This document shows positions 1 to 8,806 of a stretch of DNA of 64,000 nucleotides, piece by piece. The position numbers and the translations under genes are program-made. How positions within the stretch are numbered: the stretch's first letter is position 1; each line of letters starts with the position of its first letter. This DNA comes from Paenibacillus lycopersici (lineage in GTDB: Bacteria > Bacillota > Bacilli > Paenibacillales > Paenibacillaceae). The stretch lies in contig NZ_CP048209.1 of NCBI RefSeq assembly GCF_010119935.1, positions 1,669,501 through 1,733,500 of the forward strand, in the 5' to 3' direction. The notes beneath the pieces were generated by a model. That model was not told where the DNA came from. It saw nothing but the letters and a program-made list of their open reading frames with translations, and did not search any database.

Positions 1-558
1 CAGCGGAAGCACGATCGAGAGGAAGATGATGCGGTTGCCCGCGCCGTCGATCCGGGCGGCTTCGAACAATTCGTTCGACAGCTGCTCGAAGAATGTCTTG
101 AGCACGAACACGGTGAAGGCCTGGCCGCCTGCGATATACGGCAGAATAAGCGCCCAGTAGCTGTCGGACAATCCGAGCTTCTTGATTTGCAGATAGAGCG
201 GGATCAGCGTCAGGAAGCCCGGAATGAGCAGCAGGCAGAAGACGAGCATGAACAGCGAGTTCTTGAACGGGAACTTGAGCTTGGCGAATGCGTACGCGCT
301 CATCGCCGAGAACAGCAGAATGAACACGACGCTGACGATGACGATGATGATGGAGTTCAAGATCGGCGTATCGATCTTGCCCCAGGCGGTCGAATAATTG
401 CCCCATTCGAAGTGCTTCGGAATATTGATCGTGCTGGCCGCGAAGTCGATCGGCGTCTTGACCGAGTTTTCCAGCAGGAAGTAGATCGGCAGCAGAGTGA
501 TGATAATCAGCACGACGAGAATCGTTTGTCCTAGGGACGGCATGCGTATCGATTTCAT
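1..558 (-). CDS. Sugar ABC transporter permease, MalG/YtcP type (C-terminus beyond window)
   Basis: Inner-membrane permease subunit of a CUT1-type carbohydrate importer. Reading leftwards from the ATG at 556-558 the frame stays open to base 1, giving 186 residues, so the gene runs off the window. It opens with a membrane segment rich in Leu, Ile and Val, followed by further hydrophobic segments. The cytoplasmic EAA loop, which docks the ATPase, is visible as ELFEAARIDGAG near the left edge. A good ribosome site (AAAGGAGGG) lies just upstream. It follows the MalF-like gene by 19 bases in the same operon. The family is clear; the substrate is not known. Confidence 0.93.
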   Translation of the reverse strand, partial: MKSIRMPSLGQTILVVLIIITLLPIYFLLENSVKTPIDFAASTINIPKHFEWGNYSTAWGKIDTPILNSIIIVIVSVVFILLFSAMSAYAFAKLKFPFKNSLFMLVFCLLLIPGFLTLIPLYLQIKKLGLSDSYWALILPYIAGGQAFTVFVLKTFFEQLSNELFEAARIDGAGNRIIFLSIVLPL

Positions 559-577
559 GGTTGCGCCCTCCTTTGGC

Positions 578-1459
578 TTAAGAATCGGTCTTGACGAGCC
601 GCATGTTCAGAATGGTAAACGCCAGGATGACGACGAACATCACGAGCGCGATGGACATGCCGTAGCCGAACTCGCCGTTCACGGTCGACACGTTGTACAT
701 ATGAAGAATCGGCACGTACGTGGAGTAGCCCGGACCGCCGTTGGTCATGACGAGCGGCGGAATGATGTTCTGCAGGCTGCCGACCAACGTCAGGATGATG
801 ATCAACCGGAATTGCGGCAGGGAAAGCGGAATATCCAGGTGGAAGACCCTCTTCCATCCGACGCAGCCGTCCAGCTTCGCGGCCTCGATGACTTCTTTGG
901 AGATGCTCTGCAGGCCCGAGTAGAAGATGAGCAGGTTGAAGGCGCTGATCCACGGGAAGCCCATGAGCATAATCGAATACAGCGCAATCTTCGGGTCGTT
1001 CAGCCAGAGATGCTTCCATGACGCCAGGCCGATCATGTCGAGCACCTGGTTGATCGCTCCATCGCCTTGATAGAGGAAACGCCAGAGCAGGATCGTGACG
1101 ATGCCTGGGATGACGATCGGGATGACGAACAATGTCCGGTACACGTACTGCTTCCGCGTGCTCTGCACATGGAAGATCAATTCCGATACCAGGAACGGCG
1201 GAATGACCGCCAGCGCGATGGAGAACGCCACCCAGATGAGGGCGTGGATCGTCGATTGGCCGAGCACCTCGTCGGAGAACATGCGGACGAAATTATCGAA
1301 GCCGATGAAGCGCGGGGCGTTGAAGCCGTCCCAATCGGTGAACGCGCCGCTTAAGGCTTGATAGACCGGGTAGTACATGAACCAGATCAGAAATACGAAG
1401 GTGGGCAGGATGAAGGCGTATCCCGTTAAGGCCGTCTTCGAGCGTGCATTCCATTTCAT
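578..1459 (-). CDS. Sugar ABC transporter permease, MalF/LplB type
   Basis: Inner-membrane permease of a CUT1 sugar importer, 293 residues, normal length for the family. The sequence shows about six hydrophobic segments, beginning around residue 12 (AFILPTFVFLIWFMYY), and the EAA loop EVIEAAKLDGCVGWKRVFHL near residue 190, which contacts the shared ATPase. It lies between the binding lipoprotein upstream and the MalG partner downstream, so the two permeases should form the heterodimeric channel. No ATPase gene is present in this cluster. In related Firmicutes a common MsmX-type ATPase serves many such importers; that it does so here is inference. Confidence 0.95.
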   Translation of the reverse strand: MKWNARSKTALTGYAFILPTFVFLIWFMYYPVYQALSGAFTDWDGFNAPRFIGFDNFVRMFSDEVLGQSTIHALIWVAFSIALAVIPPFLVSELIFHVQSTRKQYVYRTLFVIPIVIPGIVTILLWRFLYQGDGAINQVLDMIGLASWKHLWLNDPKIALYSIMLMGFPWISAFNLLIFYSGLQSISKEVIEAAKLDGCVGWKRVFHLDIPLSLPQFRLIIILTLVGSLQNIIPPLVMTNGGPGYSTYVPILHMYNVSTVNGEFGYGMSIALVMFVVILAFTILNMRLVKTDS

Positions 1460-1492
1460 TCAGGCCGACCGTCCTTCCTTGTGAAAATAAGA

Positions 1493-1524
1493 AAGAGGGA
1501 GCCGCGCTCGGCGAGTTCCCTCTT
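1493..1524 (-). terminator. Hairpin with T-tract between binding protein and permease genes
   Basis: On the minus strand AAGAGGGA (1524-1517) pairs with TCCCTCTT (1500-1493), with an inner GCCG/CGGC pairing, followed by a T-rich run (TTCTTATTTTC). It sits in the 78-base gap after the binding-protein stop and before the MalF start. It probably acts as a leaky terminator that keeps binding-protein transcripts more abundant than permease transcripts. Confidence 0.65.
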
Positions 1525-1537
1525 CAATACTAGCGGC

Positions 1538-3091
1538 TTAATATTGGCTCAGATCGGTATCGTTCTTCGTCTGGTATTCCTTCACGGCGGCGTCAAGCGC
1601 CTTCTGCACGGCGGCCGTCGCTTTCTCGATGCTCATGTTGCCGCTCAAGTACAGTCCGAACGTGCGCTGCAGGTCCTTGCCGAGGTTCGCCGAGGAGTTG
1701 CCGACCATGATCGCCTTCAGCTCCTTGGTGGATTGGCTGGCAAGGTCTTTCATGCTGTCGTTCGGCTTCGTGTCCGGCCAGTGCGGCACGAACGTGCCGT
1801 TCTCGTTGACGACCTGCTCGACATGCTGCGGCGTGCCGAGGAATTGCAGCCAGTCGATGACCGCTTCCTTCTTGCCGGGCTCCTTCATGCTCTTGTCGGC
1901 TTCTTTGGTCGCAACCGCGAACTGGAAGGCCGCGTTCGGTCCGCCAACGGCGCCGGAAGCGTCTTCGCCGGTCGTCAGCGGCGTATCGGACGCGGACAGC
2001 GTCGGGAAGTTGAAGGAACCGAGCTCGAACTTGACGCCGGCATCCGCGGCATTGTTCGGCAGCCAGCTGCCGTCGTAGAAGATCGCCGTCTTGCCGGCCA
2101 GGAAGTCGTTGCGCGCGTTCGTGCCGACAACGCCCGGATCGCCGGTCAGATAGTCGGGCTTCCATGTGTCGGTCAGCTGCTTGAATACCGGCCACCAGCC
2201 CATGAAGCGCGGATCTTTCGTGTTCAGCAGGCCTTTGGAGATCGCGACGACTTCATCGAGGCTCGAGACGCCCGGCGCTTTGTCATAACCGGCGATCGTA
2301 TCGAAATCCTTCGAGAAGAAGTCGGTCAGGAAGTGGCGCTGGAACCAGCCGTAATCCGGCGCTTGCGACATGGCGACGATGCCGGCCGCTTGCAGCTTCT
2401 TGCTCGCGTCGATCAGCTCGGCCCATGTCTTCGGCGCTTCGGCGATGCCGGCTTGCTGGAAGAGATCTTTATTATAGAAGAAGGCGGTTGCCACGTAGTC
2501 GCCGTTAATGTTGTAATGCTTGCCCTCCGGCGACGCGGTTTCGTTCACGACGGTGTCGTTCATCGCTTCCTGCCAGGTCGCTTTATCCGGAATGTACGGG
2601 TTCGGCTTGTTGAAGTATTCGGTCAAGTCTTCGGCGATGCCTTTCGGGAACGTGCCGTTCAATTCGGCCCATTGCGCCCAATAGACGTCGAACAGCTCGC
2701 CGGCCGCGGCCTTGACGCGCACCGTCTGCGTGTAATCCTTGAACTCTTCGTCGACGAAGTTGATCTTGATGCCCGGATGCGCCTTCTCGTACTCGTCGGC
2801 GAGCGTCCGGAGCTGATGCTGATCGGATTTGATGCCGGTAATGTTCTTGGCGTTCGGCGTATAGGCTTGGGCGTACATATTGATGGTGCCCTTCCACGCG
2901 CTCGCGCTTGCGTCATTGCCGGAAGCGTTGCTGCTCGAAGCATCGTTGCCGGAAGAAGCATTGCTGCTCGAAGCGTTGCTGCCGTTCGAAGCGTTGTTGC
3001 CGTTCGAGCCGCTGCTGCCGCAGCCCGTAGCTACGATCGCGATGGCGGCGAGCAAGATGGGCAGCGATTTCGACTTAAGCTTGTGTTTCAT
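1538..3091 (-). CDS. Extracellular sugar-binding lipoprotein of ABC importer
   Basis: Solute-binding lipoprotein that captures a sugar or oligosaccharide outside the membrane and hands it to the two permeases encoded downstream. The 517-residue product has a lipoprotein signal peptide with lipobox ATGC (Cys24 as lipidation site), then a low-complexity Ser/Asn/Gly/Ala linker to about residue 62, then a family-1 solute-binding domain (WAELIDASKKL, TAIFYDGSW, GGPNAAFQFAVA). The start is supported by AAGGGGGAT upstream of the ATG. The kinase and response regulator upstream probably sense the same substrate and switch this gene on. A cre-like site lies at 3163-3176. The ligand cannot be read from sequence. 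Confidence 0.93.
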   Translation of the reverse strand: MKHKLKSKSLPILLAAIAIVATGCGSSGSNGNNASNGSNASSSNASSGNDASSSNASGNDASASAWKGTINMYAQAYTPNAKNITGIKSDQHQLRTLADEYEKAHPGIKINFVDEEFKDYTQTVRVKAAAGELFDVYWAQWAELNGTFPKGIAEDLTEYFNKPNPYIPDKATWQEAMNDTVVNETASPEGKHYNINGDYVATAFFYNKDLFQQAGIAEAPKTWAELIDASKKLQAAGIVAMSQAPDYGWFQRHFLTDFFSKDFDTIAGYDKAPGVSSLDEVVAISKGLLNTKDPRFMGWWPVFKQLTDTWKPDYLTGDPGVVGTNARNDFLAGKTAIFYDGSWLPNNAADAGVKFELGSFNFPTLSASDTPLTTGEDASGAVGGPNAAFQFAVATKEADKSMKEPGKKEAVIDWLQFLGTPQHVEQVVNENGTFVPHWPDTKPNDSMKDLASQSTKELKAIMVGNSSANLGKDLQRTFGLYLSGNMSIEKATAAVQKALDAAVKEYQTKNDTDLSQY

Positions 3092-3162
3092 TCGAATGAT
3101 CCCCCTTGTTGACGTTTATTCGATGGCGTATATCTCTTACCTCGTCCTAATCTTACCGATCC

Positions 3163-3176
3163 TGAAAGCGATATCA
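3163..3176 (-). promoter_or_regulatory. cre-like CcpA site upstream of the binding-protein gene
   Basis: TGAAAGCGATATCA matches the degenerate cre consensus TGWNANCGNTNWCA at every fixed position. It lies about 70 bases upstream of the start codon of the binding lipoprotein, in the gap after the response regulator. This is where catabolite repression of an importer would be expected. CcpA binding is inferred. Confidence 0.5.
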
Positions 3177-3228
3177 TAGAGGGGGAGATTTTACATCGGG
3201 TAGCTATTTTTTTACCTGCCGGATCGAA

Positions 3229-4833
3229 TTATTGATATCGCTTCCTGTACTCGGACGGCGTCAGCCCGGTCAACTCCTTGAACACGCGGTAGAAATATTT
3301 GACGTCGGCGTATCCGATCAGGGCGCTGATCTCCGGCAGGCTGTACGTTCCTTGCTGCAGCAGCTCCTTGGCTTTCTCGATCCGGCACTCCTTCAAGTAG
3401 TCGACGAAGTTGCGGTTGGTCGCGTATTTGAACCAGCGGCTGAAGTAGCTGGCGTTCATGCCCATATAGTCGGCGACCGCCTGCAGGCTGACGCCGTCGG
3501 CCAGATAATCGCGCACGTATTGCTTGGCGCGCTCGGCCGACTTCAGATCGAGCAGGCTGCGCTCCCGGAGGACGGATTGGCAGAGCTGATGGATCATCGC
3601 CTTGATTCTGCCCAAGAGGGAATCGCGCGTCGTCGTGGCTTCCAGCTCGGACAGCCAGACGGACAGCGGCTTGCCGCTTGTCTCGCTTACGTCCAGATCC
3701 ATCTGCTTCATCTGCACCGCGAGCCGCAGCATGTAATGCACGATGAACCGCTTCAGCTGCGCGGGCGAGACCGGCTCCGAGAAGACGACGCGTTCGAGGG
3801 CGTGATAAGCCGCTTCTTCGCTGCCCTGCATGAGCAGCTCCAGCGACGCTTCCATCTGTTCGACCATCCGGACGGGCAGCTGATTGTCCGCTTCGAGCTT
3901 GTCGGGCGAAAGCACTTGATCGCCCCCGTGCACGAAACGGTACGTGACGGCGAGCGACGCCTCCTGATAAGCGTCCGGCGTATGCGCGAACGGGCGGATG
4001 CGGCTCATGCCGATCGAGATGGTCCGCTTGAAGCTGGCGGCGATGTCCGCCCGCAGCAGGTCCGCAAGCTCGGCAGCCTGCCTGGCCGCGAGCCGCGTAT
4101 CCGGGCCGGGGCAGCCGTGAATGACGACGATCTGGCCGGCATGGTCCTGCAGGATGTAGACGCCCGGCTTGCCGGCATACCACTCCTGCACGAATTTGGT
4201 CAGCGCGTACATGAACAGCTCGACGTCGAAGGCGGAGAAGGAATCCTTCTCGATCCAGTCCGGGCTGACGACGAGCACGACGACGTGATCGCTGTCCGGA
4301 TCGAACGGCAGGCCGTAGCCGGATTCGACGATGAATTGCGCCAGCTCGTTGATGTCCTGTCCCAGCAGATAGTGCTGGACGTACAATTGCTGCGCGAGCG
4401 GGGCGGCTTTGCGCACCGTGTGCCGGAGCAGGCTCATCTGCTCTTGTTCCTCGCGTTCGCGGTCCACGAGCGTCCGCGCTCTGGCCAGCGTCTCGAGCAG
4501 CTCGCCCCGGTCGAGCGGCTTGGTGATGTAGCCCATGACCCCATGTCCGATCGCTTCCTTGGCCAGCTGGAATTCCTGATACGCCGTCAGAATGATCCGG
4601 TGAATGCGCGGCGACTCCGCCGCGATCCGTTCGCAGCACTCCAGTCCGTTCAGACCGGGCATGCGGAAATCGAGGATGACCAGATCCGGCTGCAGCCGGA
4701 AAATCTGCTGCAGGCCGGAGACGCCGTCCTCCGCTTCCCCGACGACTTCCCATTCGGGCGCGAAACGCTGAATGATTTTCTTGATTCCTTGTCTGATGAT
4801 GGCTTCATCATCCACGAGTATGACGCGATACAT
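3229..4833 (-). CDS. Response regulator, YesN type (receiver + AraC HTH)
   Basis: Cytoplasmic DNA-binding response regulator that should activate the adjacent importer after phosphorylation by the kinase encoded just upstream. The receiver domain fills the first ~120 residues, with the acidic pair DDE near residue 9, phospho-acceptor Asp in VILDFRMPG (about residue 55) and the conserved Lys in YITKPLDRG. A long middle region of unclear fold leads to a C-terminal AraC-type double helix-turn-helix (SLQAVADYMGMNASYFSRWF and a second helix pair ending YRKRYQ). Two ATGs are possible (4839 and 4833). I chose 4833 because GAGG then sits at normal spacing. It overlaps the kinase gene by about 26 bases, indicating translational coupling. 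Confidence 0.93.
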   Translation of the reverse strand: MYRVILVDDEAIIRQGIKKIIQRFAPEWEVVGEAEDGVSGLQQIFRLQPDLVILDFRMPGLNGLECCERIAAESPRIHRIILTAYQEFQLAKEAIGHGVMGYITKPLDRGELLETLARARTLVDREREEQEQMSLLRHTVRKAAPLAQQLYVQHYLLGQDINELAQFIVESGYGLPFDPDSDHVVVLVVSPDWIEKDSFSAFDVELFMYALTKFVQEWYAGKPGVYILQDHAGQIVVIHGCPGPDTRLAARQAAELADLLRADIAASFKRTISIGMSRIRPFAHTPDAYQEASLAVTYRFVHGGDQVLSPDKLEADNQLPVRMVEQMEASLELLMQGSEEAAYHALERVVFSEPVSPAQLKRFIVHYMLRLAVQMKQMDLDVSETSGKPLSVWLSELEATTTRDSLLGRIKAMIHQLCQSVLRERSLLDLKSAERAKQYVRDYLADGVSLQAVADYMGMNASYFSRWFKYATNRNFVDYLKECRIEKAKELLQQGTYSLPEISALIGYADVKYFYRVFKELTGLTPSEYRKRYQ

Positions 4834-6637
4834 AGACATTGACCTCGCTTTCGCTGCGGATTATGGGGAGCGTCAGCCGGATTTCCGTGCCGACGCCGGG
4901 CTCGCTTGCAATGGACATGGCGGCGCTGTCGCCGAAGTACAGCTGCATGCGGGCATGCACGTTGGCGATTCCGACGCTGCCGCTCGATCTGGCCACGCCG
5001 GCCATGCCGTTCCGAAGCTGGCGGTGCAGCTGCTGCAGCCGCTCGGGGGCGATACCGAGGCCGTCGTCCGTCACCGTCACGACGACGGAATCGCCTTCGC
5101 TGCGAATGGCGACGGCCAGCTTGCCTTTGCCCTGCTTCAGCTCGAGCCCGTGATAGAAGGCATTCTCGATGAGCGGCTGAATCGTGATGCGGGGCAGGTA
5201 GCAGTCCAACACCGCATCCTCGACGTCGACGGTCATGTCGAAGCGCGTATGGTAGCGGCTCTCCTGAATGCGGAAGTAGTTGGTCAAGTATTCCTGCTCT
5301 TCCCGGAAAGCAATGAAGTCATTGCCGCGGTAAATCGACGCTTTCACGAGCTTGCCGAGCGACGTGATCATCTCGACGGTCGAATCGGCCTCGTCGAGCT
5401 CGGCCTTCATCTTGATCGTCTCGAGCGTGTTGAACAGGAAATGCGGATTGATCTGCGACTTGAGCGCCTGCAATTCGCTTTCTTTGCGGAAAATTTCCGC
5501 CTGATACAGGTTGCGGATCGTCTCGTCGAGCTTCCGGCTCATCCGGATAATGCTGCGGATCAGATGCCCGATCTCGTTGCGCGGCGGATTGGCGTACGAG
5601 ATTTGGAAGTCTTCCATCTCCACCCGCTTGATCAGCGCGATCAGGCTGTAGATCGGCTTCGTGATCTGGAACGAGCTCCAGGTGGAGAGCAGAATGGCGA
5701 TGACGATGCAGGCGAGACCGAGCAGAATCATCGAATTGCGCACGCTGCTGCTGCCGGAGACGATCTGCACGACCGGCACGTCGCCAACGACGGTCCAGCC
5801 GTACGAGCCGACCTTGCTGTATACCACGATGTTCTCCTTGTTGTCGATGGTCACGCGCTCCTTGCCGTGTTGACCGTTCGGCAGCTTCGGCAGGGCGGCC
5901 AGCAGCTCGCTGCCGACGGCGGAGTTGGCATAGACGATCTGGCCGTTGTCGTCCATGACGAAGAACGAGCCGCTCTCGCCCAAGTTGACCAGATCCATGA
6001 TCTGCTTAATGCCGTCCAGCTTGAAATCGACTTCGAAGTAGCCGGCGTATTCCAGCATTGTCGTCGACTTGTATATTTTGCGTACCAGCGAGAAGACGGG
6101 CGGCTGGTTCTTCGCTTCCTGCCCGCTGTCGAAGTACGGCTTATGCAGGCTGAGGAAGGTCAGGTTCTCTTCCGAGGCGCTGAAATCCTTGTACCAAGGC
6201 ATCGTCTCCAAGGTTACGCCCGGCGTCAGGTTGCCGGTGCTGTAGATTTGCGGCAGCACCGTTCCAGGCGCCGGCAGATCGAAATAGTTGATCGCCTGCA
6301 CGCTGTCGCGCTGCGATTGCCACAGGCTGAAGTTCTTCTCGATCGTTTCCCGTTTCACGAGCTGGTCGGACGGATCGAGCGGCTTCCGGAGCGTGAGCAG
6401 ATCCTGCAAGTCCCGGTTGTAATAGGGCTGCAGCGTAAACGTCTCGAGCTCCCGCATGTAGTTGTCGATGTTCGATGACGTGCTGACGGCGACTTGTCTG
6501 GCGAAATCGCTGAGCTTGTTCTCCATCGCCTGCCTGTACAGGCTGTACGCGCCGAAGCCGAGAACGGATAGCGGCAGCACGATGAATACGACGTACGTGA
6601 TGATCAATTTCTGTTTGAAGCTGATGAATGTTCGCAT
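4808..6637 (-). CDS. Sensor histidine kinase, YesM type
   Basis: Membrane histidine kinase, 609 residues from the ATG at 6637. That start is preferred over an upstream in-frame ATG at 6793 because the signal-anchor helix (about residues 9-31) begins right after it. Order: transmembrane helix, a large extracellular sensor region, second transmembrane helix near residue 300, HAMP-like linker, His_kinase box with His399 (QINPHFLFNTLE), then an HATPase domain (ENAFYHGLE, DDGLGI, VGIANVHARM). The architecture is typical of Firmicute kinases paired with YesN regulators beside sugar importers. It is the first gene of the minus-strand cluster and overlaps its regulator. The stimulus is probably the imported glycan; this is inference. 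Confidence 0.93.
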   Translation of the reverse strand: MRTFISFKQKLIITYVVFIVLPLSVLGFGAYSLYRQAMENKLSDFARQVAVSTSSNIDNYMRELETFTLQPYYNRDLQDLLTLRKPLDPSDQLVKRETIEKNFSLWQSQRDSVQAINYFDLPAPGTVLPQIYSTGNLTPGVTLETMPWYKDFSASEENLTFLSLHKPYFDSGQEAKNQPPVFSLVRKIYKSTTMLEYAGYFEVDFKLDGIKQIMDLVNLGESGSFFVMDDNGQIVYANSAVGSELLAALPKLPNGQHGKERVTIDNKENIVVYSKVGSYGWTVVGDVPVVQIVSGSSSVRNSMILLGLACIVIAILLSTWSSFQITKPIYSLIALIKRVEMEDFQISYANPPRNEIGHLIRSIIRMSRKLDETIRNLYQAEIFRKESELQALKSQINPHFLFNTLETIKMKAELDEADSTVEMITSLGKLVKASIYRGNDFIAFREEQEYLTNYFRIQESRYHTRFDMTVDVEDAVLDCYLPRITIQPLIENAFYHGLELKQGKGKLAVAIRSEGDSVVVTVTDDGLGIAPERLQQLHRQLRNGMAGVARSSGSVGIANVHARMQLYFGDSAAMSIASEPGVGTEIRLTLPIIRSESEVNVYVSRHTRG

Positions 6638-6911
6638 AGGTCCCCACCTGTCTGTCGGTTCATTCTCCCTTTGAAGAAGGGTACCAAAAGAAGGTGTCGA
6701 ATGGTAGTTGGATTTATTTGGGAGACGATGAGACGCGTTGAAGACTGCGAACGTAGCCGGACAGCGGCGAAGAAAATAGCGGAGAAAGTCCAACCGGAAA
6801 GTAGGAATCGTCTATCGCGCGGCGAAATGATCAAGCACTACGATCAATCATGGCGGCATGCATCCATGGGCTTCTTCTGATGAACCGTCCGCTTGAAAGG
6901 AGAGGGGAGCG

Positions 6912-7949
6912 ATGATTGTGCAAGCAAGTATGAAGGTGCCGCGCTTTGCCGGGGAAGGCCGGATCGAATGGCTGACGAGAGAGGTGCCGGAGCCGGGACC
7001 GGGACAGCTGTTGATGCGAATCGAGGCGAACGCGCTGTGCGGCTCGGACCGCGGCCAGTTCTATGGCGGCTCGGGCGTTACGCCGGGCCACGAGGCGGTC
7101 GGCGTCGTGGCCGCGGCCGGACCGGATACCGCATCGGCCGTCGGAACCCGCGGCGTGATCTACGCCAAGGATTATTGCGGTACGTGCAGGTACTGCCGCA
7201 TGAACATGACGAGCCAGTGCACGGAACGGAGCAGCGTCATCGGGTTTAGCGAGCATGGCGGCTACGATCCGTACATCCTTATCGCCGAACGGATGCTGTT
7301 CCCGATCGACGATGCCATTCCGGCCGCGGAAGCGACGCTGCTGCTCGATATCATGGGCACGGGAAGCCGTGCCGTCAAGCGGGCGGGCATGCTGCATCCC
7401 GACATCCGGACGGTGCTCGTGTCCGGCGCCGGGCCGATCGGGCTGGGCTTGCTGGCGATGGCCAAGCTGCTGCTGGGGGAAGAGGTGCCGGTCGCGGTGA
7501 CGGATTTCGTGCCCTATCGCCTGGAGCTGGTCAAGCGGCTGAACGGCATTCCGATCCTGCTGAGCGAGACGTCGCTGGAGGAAGGGCTCGCGGCAAGCGG
7601 CATGCGCGGCGTCGACGTCGTCATGGACGCCAGCGGCAAAGAAAGCGCCCGCCGCGCCGGACTCGCCGCGTTGAATCCGGGGGGAGTGCTCGTCTGCGTC
7701 GGCCACGGGGAAGGCCTGTCGTTCCGCGCGGCCGAGGAGCTGATCAACGTCGAGAAGGCCGTCATCGGCAGCGATTATTTCGATTACGGCGACCTGGAGC
7801 AGAACATGAAGCTGTTCCACGCGCATCGAAGCTACCTGTCGCAGCTCATCACCCATCGCTTCCCGCCGGATCGCCTTCAAGAGGCGTATCGGCTGTTCTT
7901 CGAATCGGGGCAGACGGGGAAAGTCATTATCGAGCATGGATCGGCTTGA
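6912..7949 (+). CDS. Zinc-dependent alcohol/polyol dehydrogenase (MDR family)
   Basis: Cytoplasmic medium-chain NAD(P)-dependent dehydrogenase of the sorbitol/threonine dehydrogenase class, 345 residues. Catalytic zinc ligands are visible as Cys43 (LCGSD) and the His60-Glu61 pair (PGHEAVG). The structural zinc site is the four-Cys lobe Cys89, Cys92, Cys95 and Cys103. The Rossmann motif is SGAGPIGLG near residue 170. The ATG at 6912 follows GGAGAGGGG. It is transcribed away from the kinase at 4808-6637 and stands alone before a repeat-rich gap. Substrate unknown; a sugar alcohol or sugar acid is plausible from the neighbourhood. Confidence 0.9.
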   Translation: MIVQASMKVPRFAGEGRIEWLTREVPEPGPGQLLMRIEANALCGSDRGQFYGGSGVTPGHEAVGVVAAAGPDTASAVGTRGVIYAKDYCGTCRYCRMNMTSQCTERSSVIGFSEHGGYDPYILIAERMLFPIDDAIPAAEATLLLDIMGTGSRAVKRAGMLHPDIRTVLVSGAGPIGLGLLAMAKLLLGEEVPVAVTDFVPYRLELVKRLNGIPILLSETSLEEGLAASGMRGVDVVMDASGKESARRAGLAALNPGGVLVCVGHGEGLSFRAAEELINVEKAVIGSDYFDYGDLEQNMKLFHAHRSYLSQLITHRFPPDRLQEAYRLFFESGQTGKVIIEHGSA

Positions 7950-7961
7950 GGATAGGCGTAG

Positions 7962-8025
7962 GCGGGAATCCGGGAGGTTCGGGGAATCTCGGAGAATTCG
8001 GCCAAAGAGGTGTACGGGGTCAGCA
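7962..8025. repeat. Upstream copy of a ~51-bp intergenic repeat
   Basis: The segment containing GGCGGGAATCCGGGAGG and CCAAAGAGGTGTACGGGGT resembles the three tandem copies found beyond the hairpin array at 8468-8612. It begins soon after the dehydrogenase stop codon. It is degenerate but shares the GAATTCG and GTGTACGGGGT blocks. Confidence 0.6.
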
Positions 8026-8028
8026 GAC

Positions 8029-8457
8029 TTGCAAAGCTCCTTACATGCAGCATTTCCAAGTGGGGGAGCTGTCGTTTCGTCGCTTTCGTGCAACCAAACA
8101 TTGGGGGAACTCTCATTAGTTGTAAAATTTCCGTTATTTGTAGCGGGCTCTTTGCAAAGTAACTGGTACCACGCGAGAAAAGTTGCCCGAACAGCAACTT
8201 TACCGGCATTTTTGCCGGTCCATGGCGAGAAAAGCTGCTCGAACAGCAACTTTACCGGCATTTTTGCCGGTCAAAGGCAGGGAAAGTTGCTCGTATAGCA
8301 ACTTTACCGGCATTTTTGCCGGTCCATGGTGGGAAAAGCTGCTCGAACAGCAACTTTACCGGCATTTTTGCCGGTCAGAGGCAGGGAAAGTTGCTCGTAT
8401 AGCAACTTTTCGACTTTTCGCCATTCTTCTGCAGGTGTGTAAGGTTCTTTGCAAGGG
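8029..8457. repeat. Imperfect inverted repeats bounding the hairpin array
   Basis: CTTGCAAAGCTCCTTAC near 8029-8045 is the reverse complement, with two mismatches, of GTAAGGTTCTTTGCAAG near 8440-8456. The pair encloses the 52-bp hairpin array and about 130 bases of leader. This could mark the limits of a small non-coding element, but no target-site duplication was recognised. Confidence 0.45.
8181..8407. repeat. 52-bp tandem array of paired hairpins (4.5 units)
   Basis: Four complete units and a final half unit. Each unit holds two perfect or near-perfect stem-loops in tandem: an AGTTGC/GCAACT stem with a 7-base loop, then an ACCGGCA/TGCCGGT stem with a four-T loop. The second stem starts at 8202, 8254, 8306 and 8358, exactly 52 bases apart. 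Linkers alternate between a CCATGG type and an AAAGGCAGGG type, and the first stem alternates with them, so there is also a 104-bp higher-order period. There are no unique spacers, so this is not CRISPR. No ORF is preserved across it. Confidence 0.9.
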
Positions 8458-8467
8458 TAGGTACTGG

Positions 8468-8612
8468 GTGCACTACGTTGGCGGGAGTTCGGGGAATTCG
8501 AGCCAAGAGGTGTACGGGGTGCACTACATTGGCGGGGAATTCGGGAAATGTGAGCAAAGAGTTTACGAGGTACACTACATTAGCGAGAAGCCGAGAATTC
8601 CCGCAAATGGTG
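8468..8612. repeat. 51-bp tandem repeat, about three copies
   Basis: Copies beginning at about 8468, 8519 and 8570 share GTGCACTAC, GGCGGG, GAATTCG and GAGGTGTACG blocks, with increasing divergence in the last copy. A related copy lies on the other side of the hairpin array at 7962-8025. The sequence is non-coding as far as can be seen. Confidence 0.75.
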
Positions 8613-8806
8613 CAATGAGTATACTAATAGGGTTCGAAGTCCAGGCGCCCGAAGTGACGCCTTATTGCGCTGCCCGATCCAGCGGCGTTACGGCGCATAA
8701 TTTACCGTACTGGGCGAAATATAACCAAGTCCGTCATTGAAAGGCCGGCCGGTCCGGCGCGTTATCAGCGGGCTGGCCGTACTGATAAGAAAGGAAGCGA
8801 AACTTG

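Noticed and set aside
1481-3112. 543-codon plus-strand frame opposite the binding lipoprotein
   Set aside because: Arg/Val/Leu-rich shadow of a GC-rich gene; the minus-strand product has a lipobox, linker and binding domain.
6831-8261. 476-codon minus-strand frame opposite the zinc dehydrogenase
   Set aside because: The plus-strand frame carries all zinc motifs and a ribosome site; the minus frame extends into the hairpin array.
8181-8407. CRISPR array
   Set aside because: The whole 52-bp unit is repeated; there are no unique spacers and no cas genes.
7936-8740. Open frames across the hairpin array (120 and 185 codons)
   Set aside because: They translate the repeats into LYRHFCR-type runs and have no start context; structure, not coding, is conserved.
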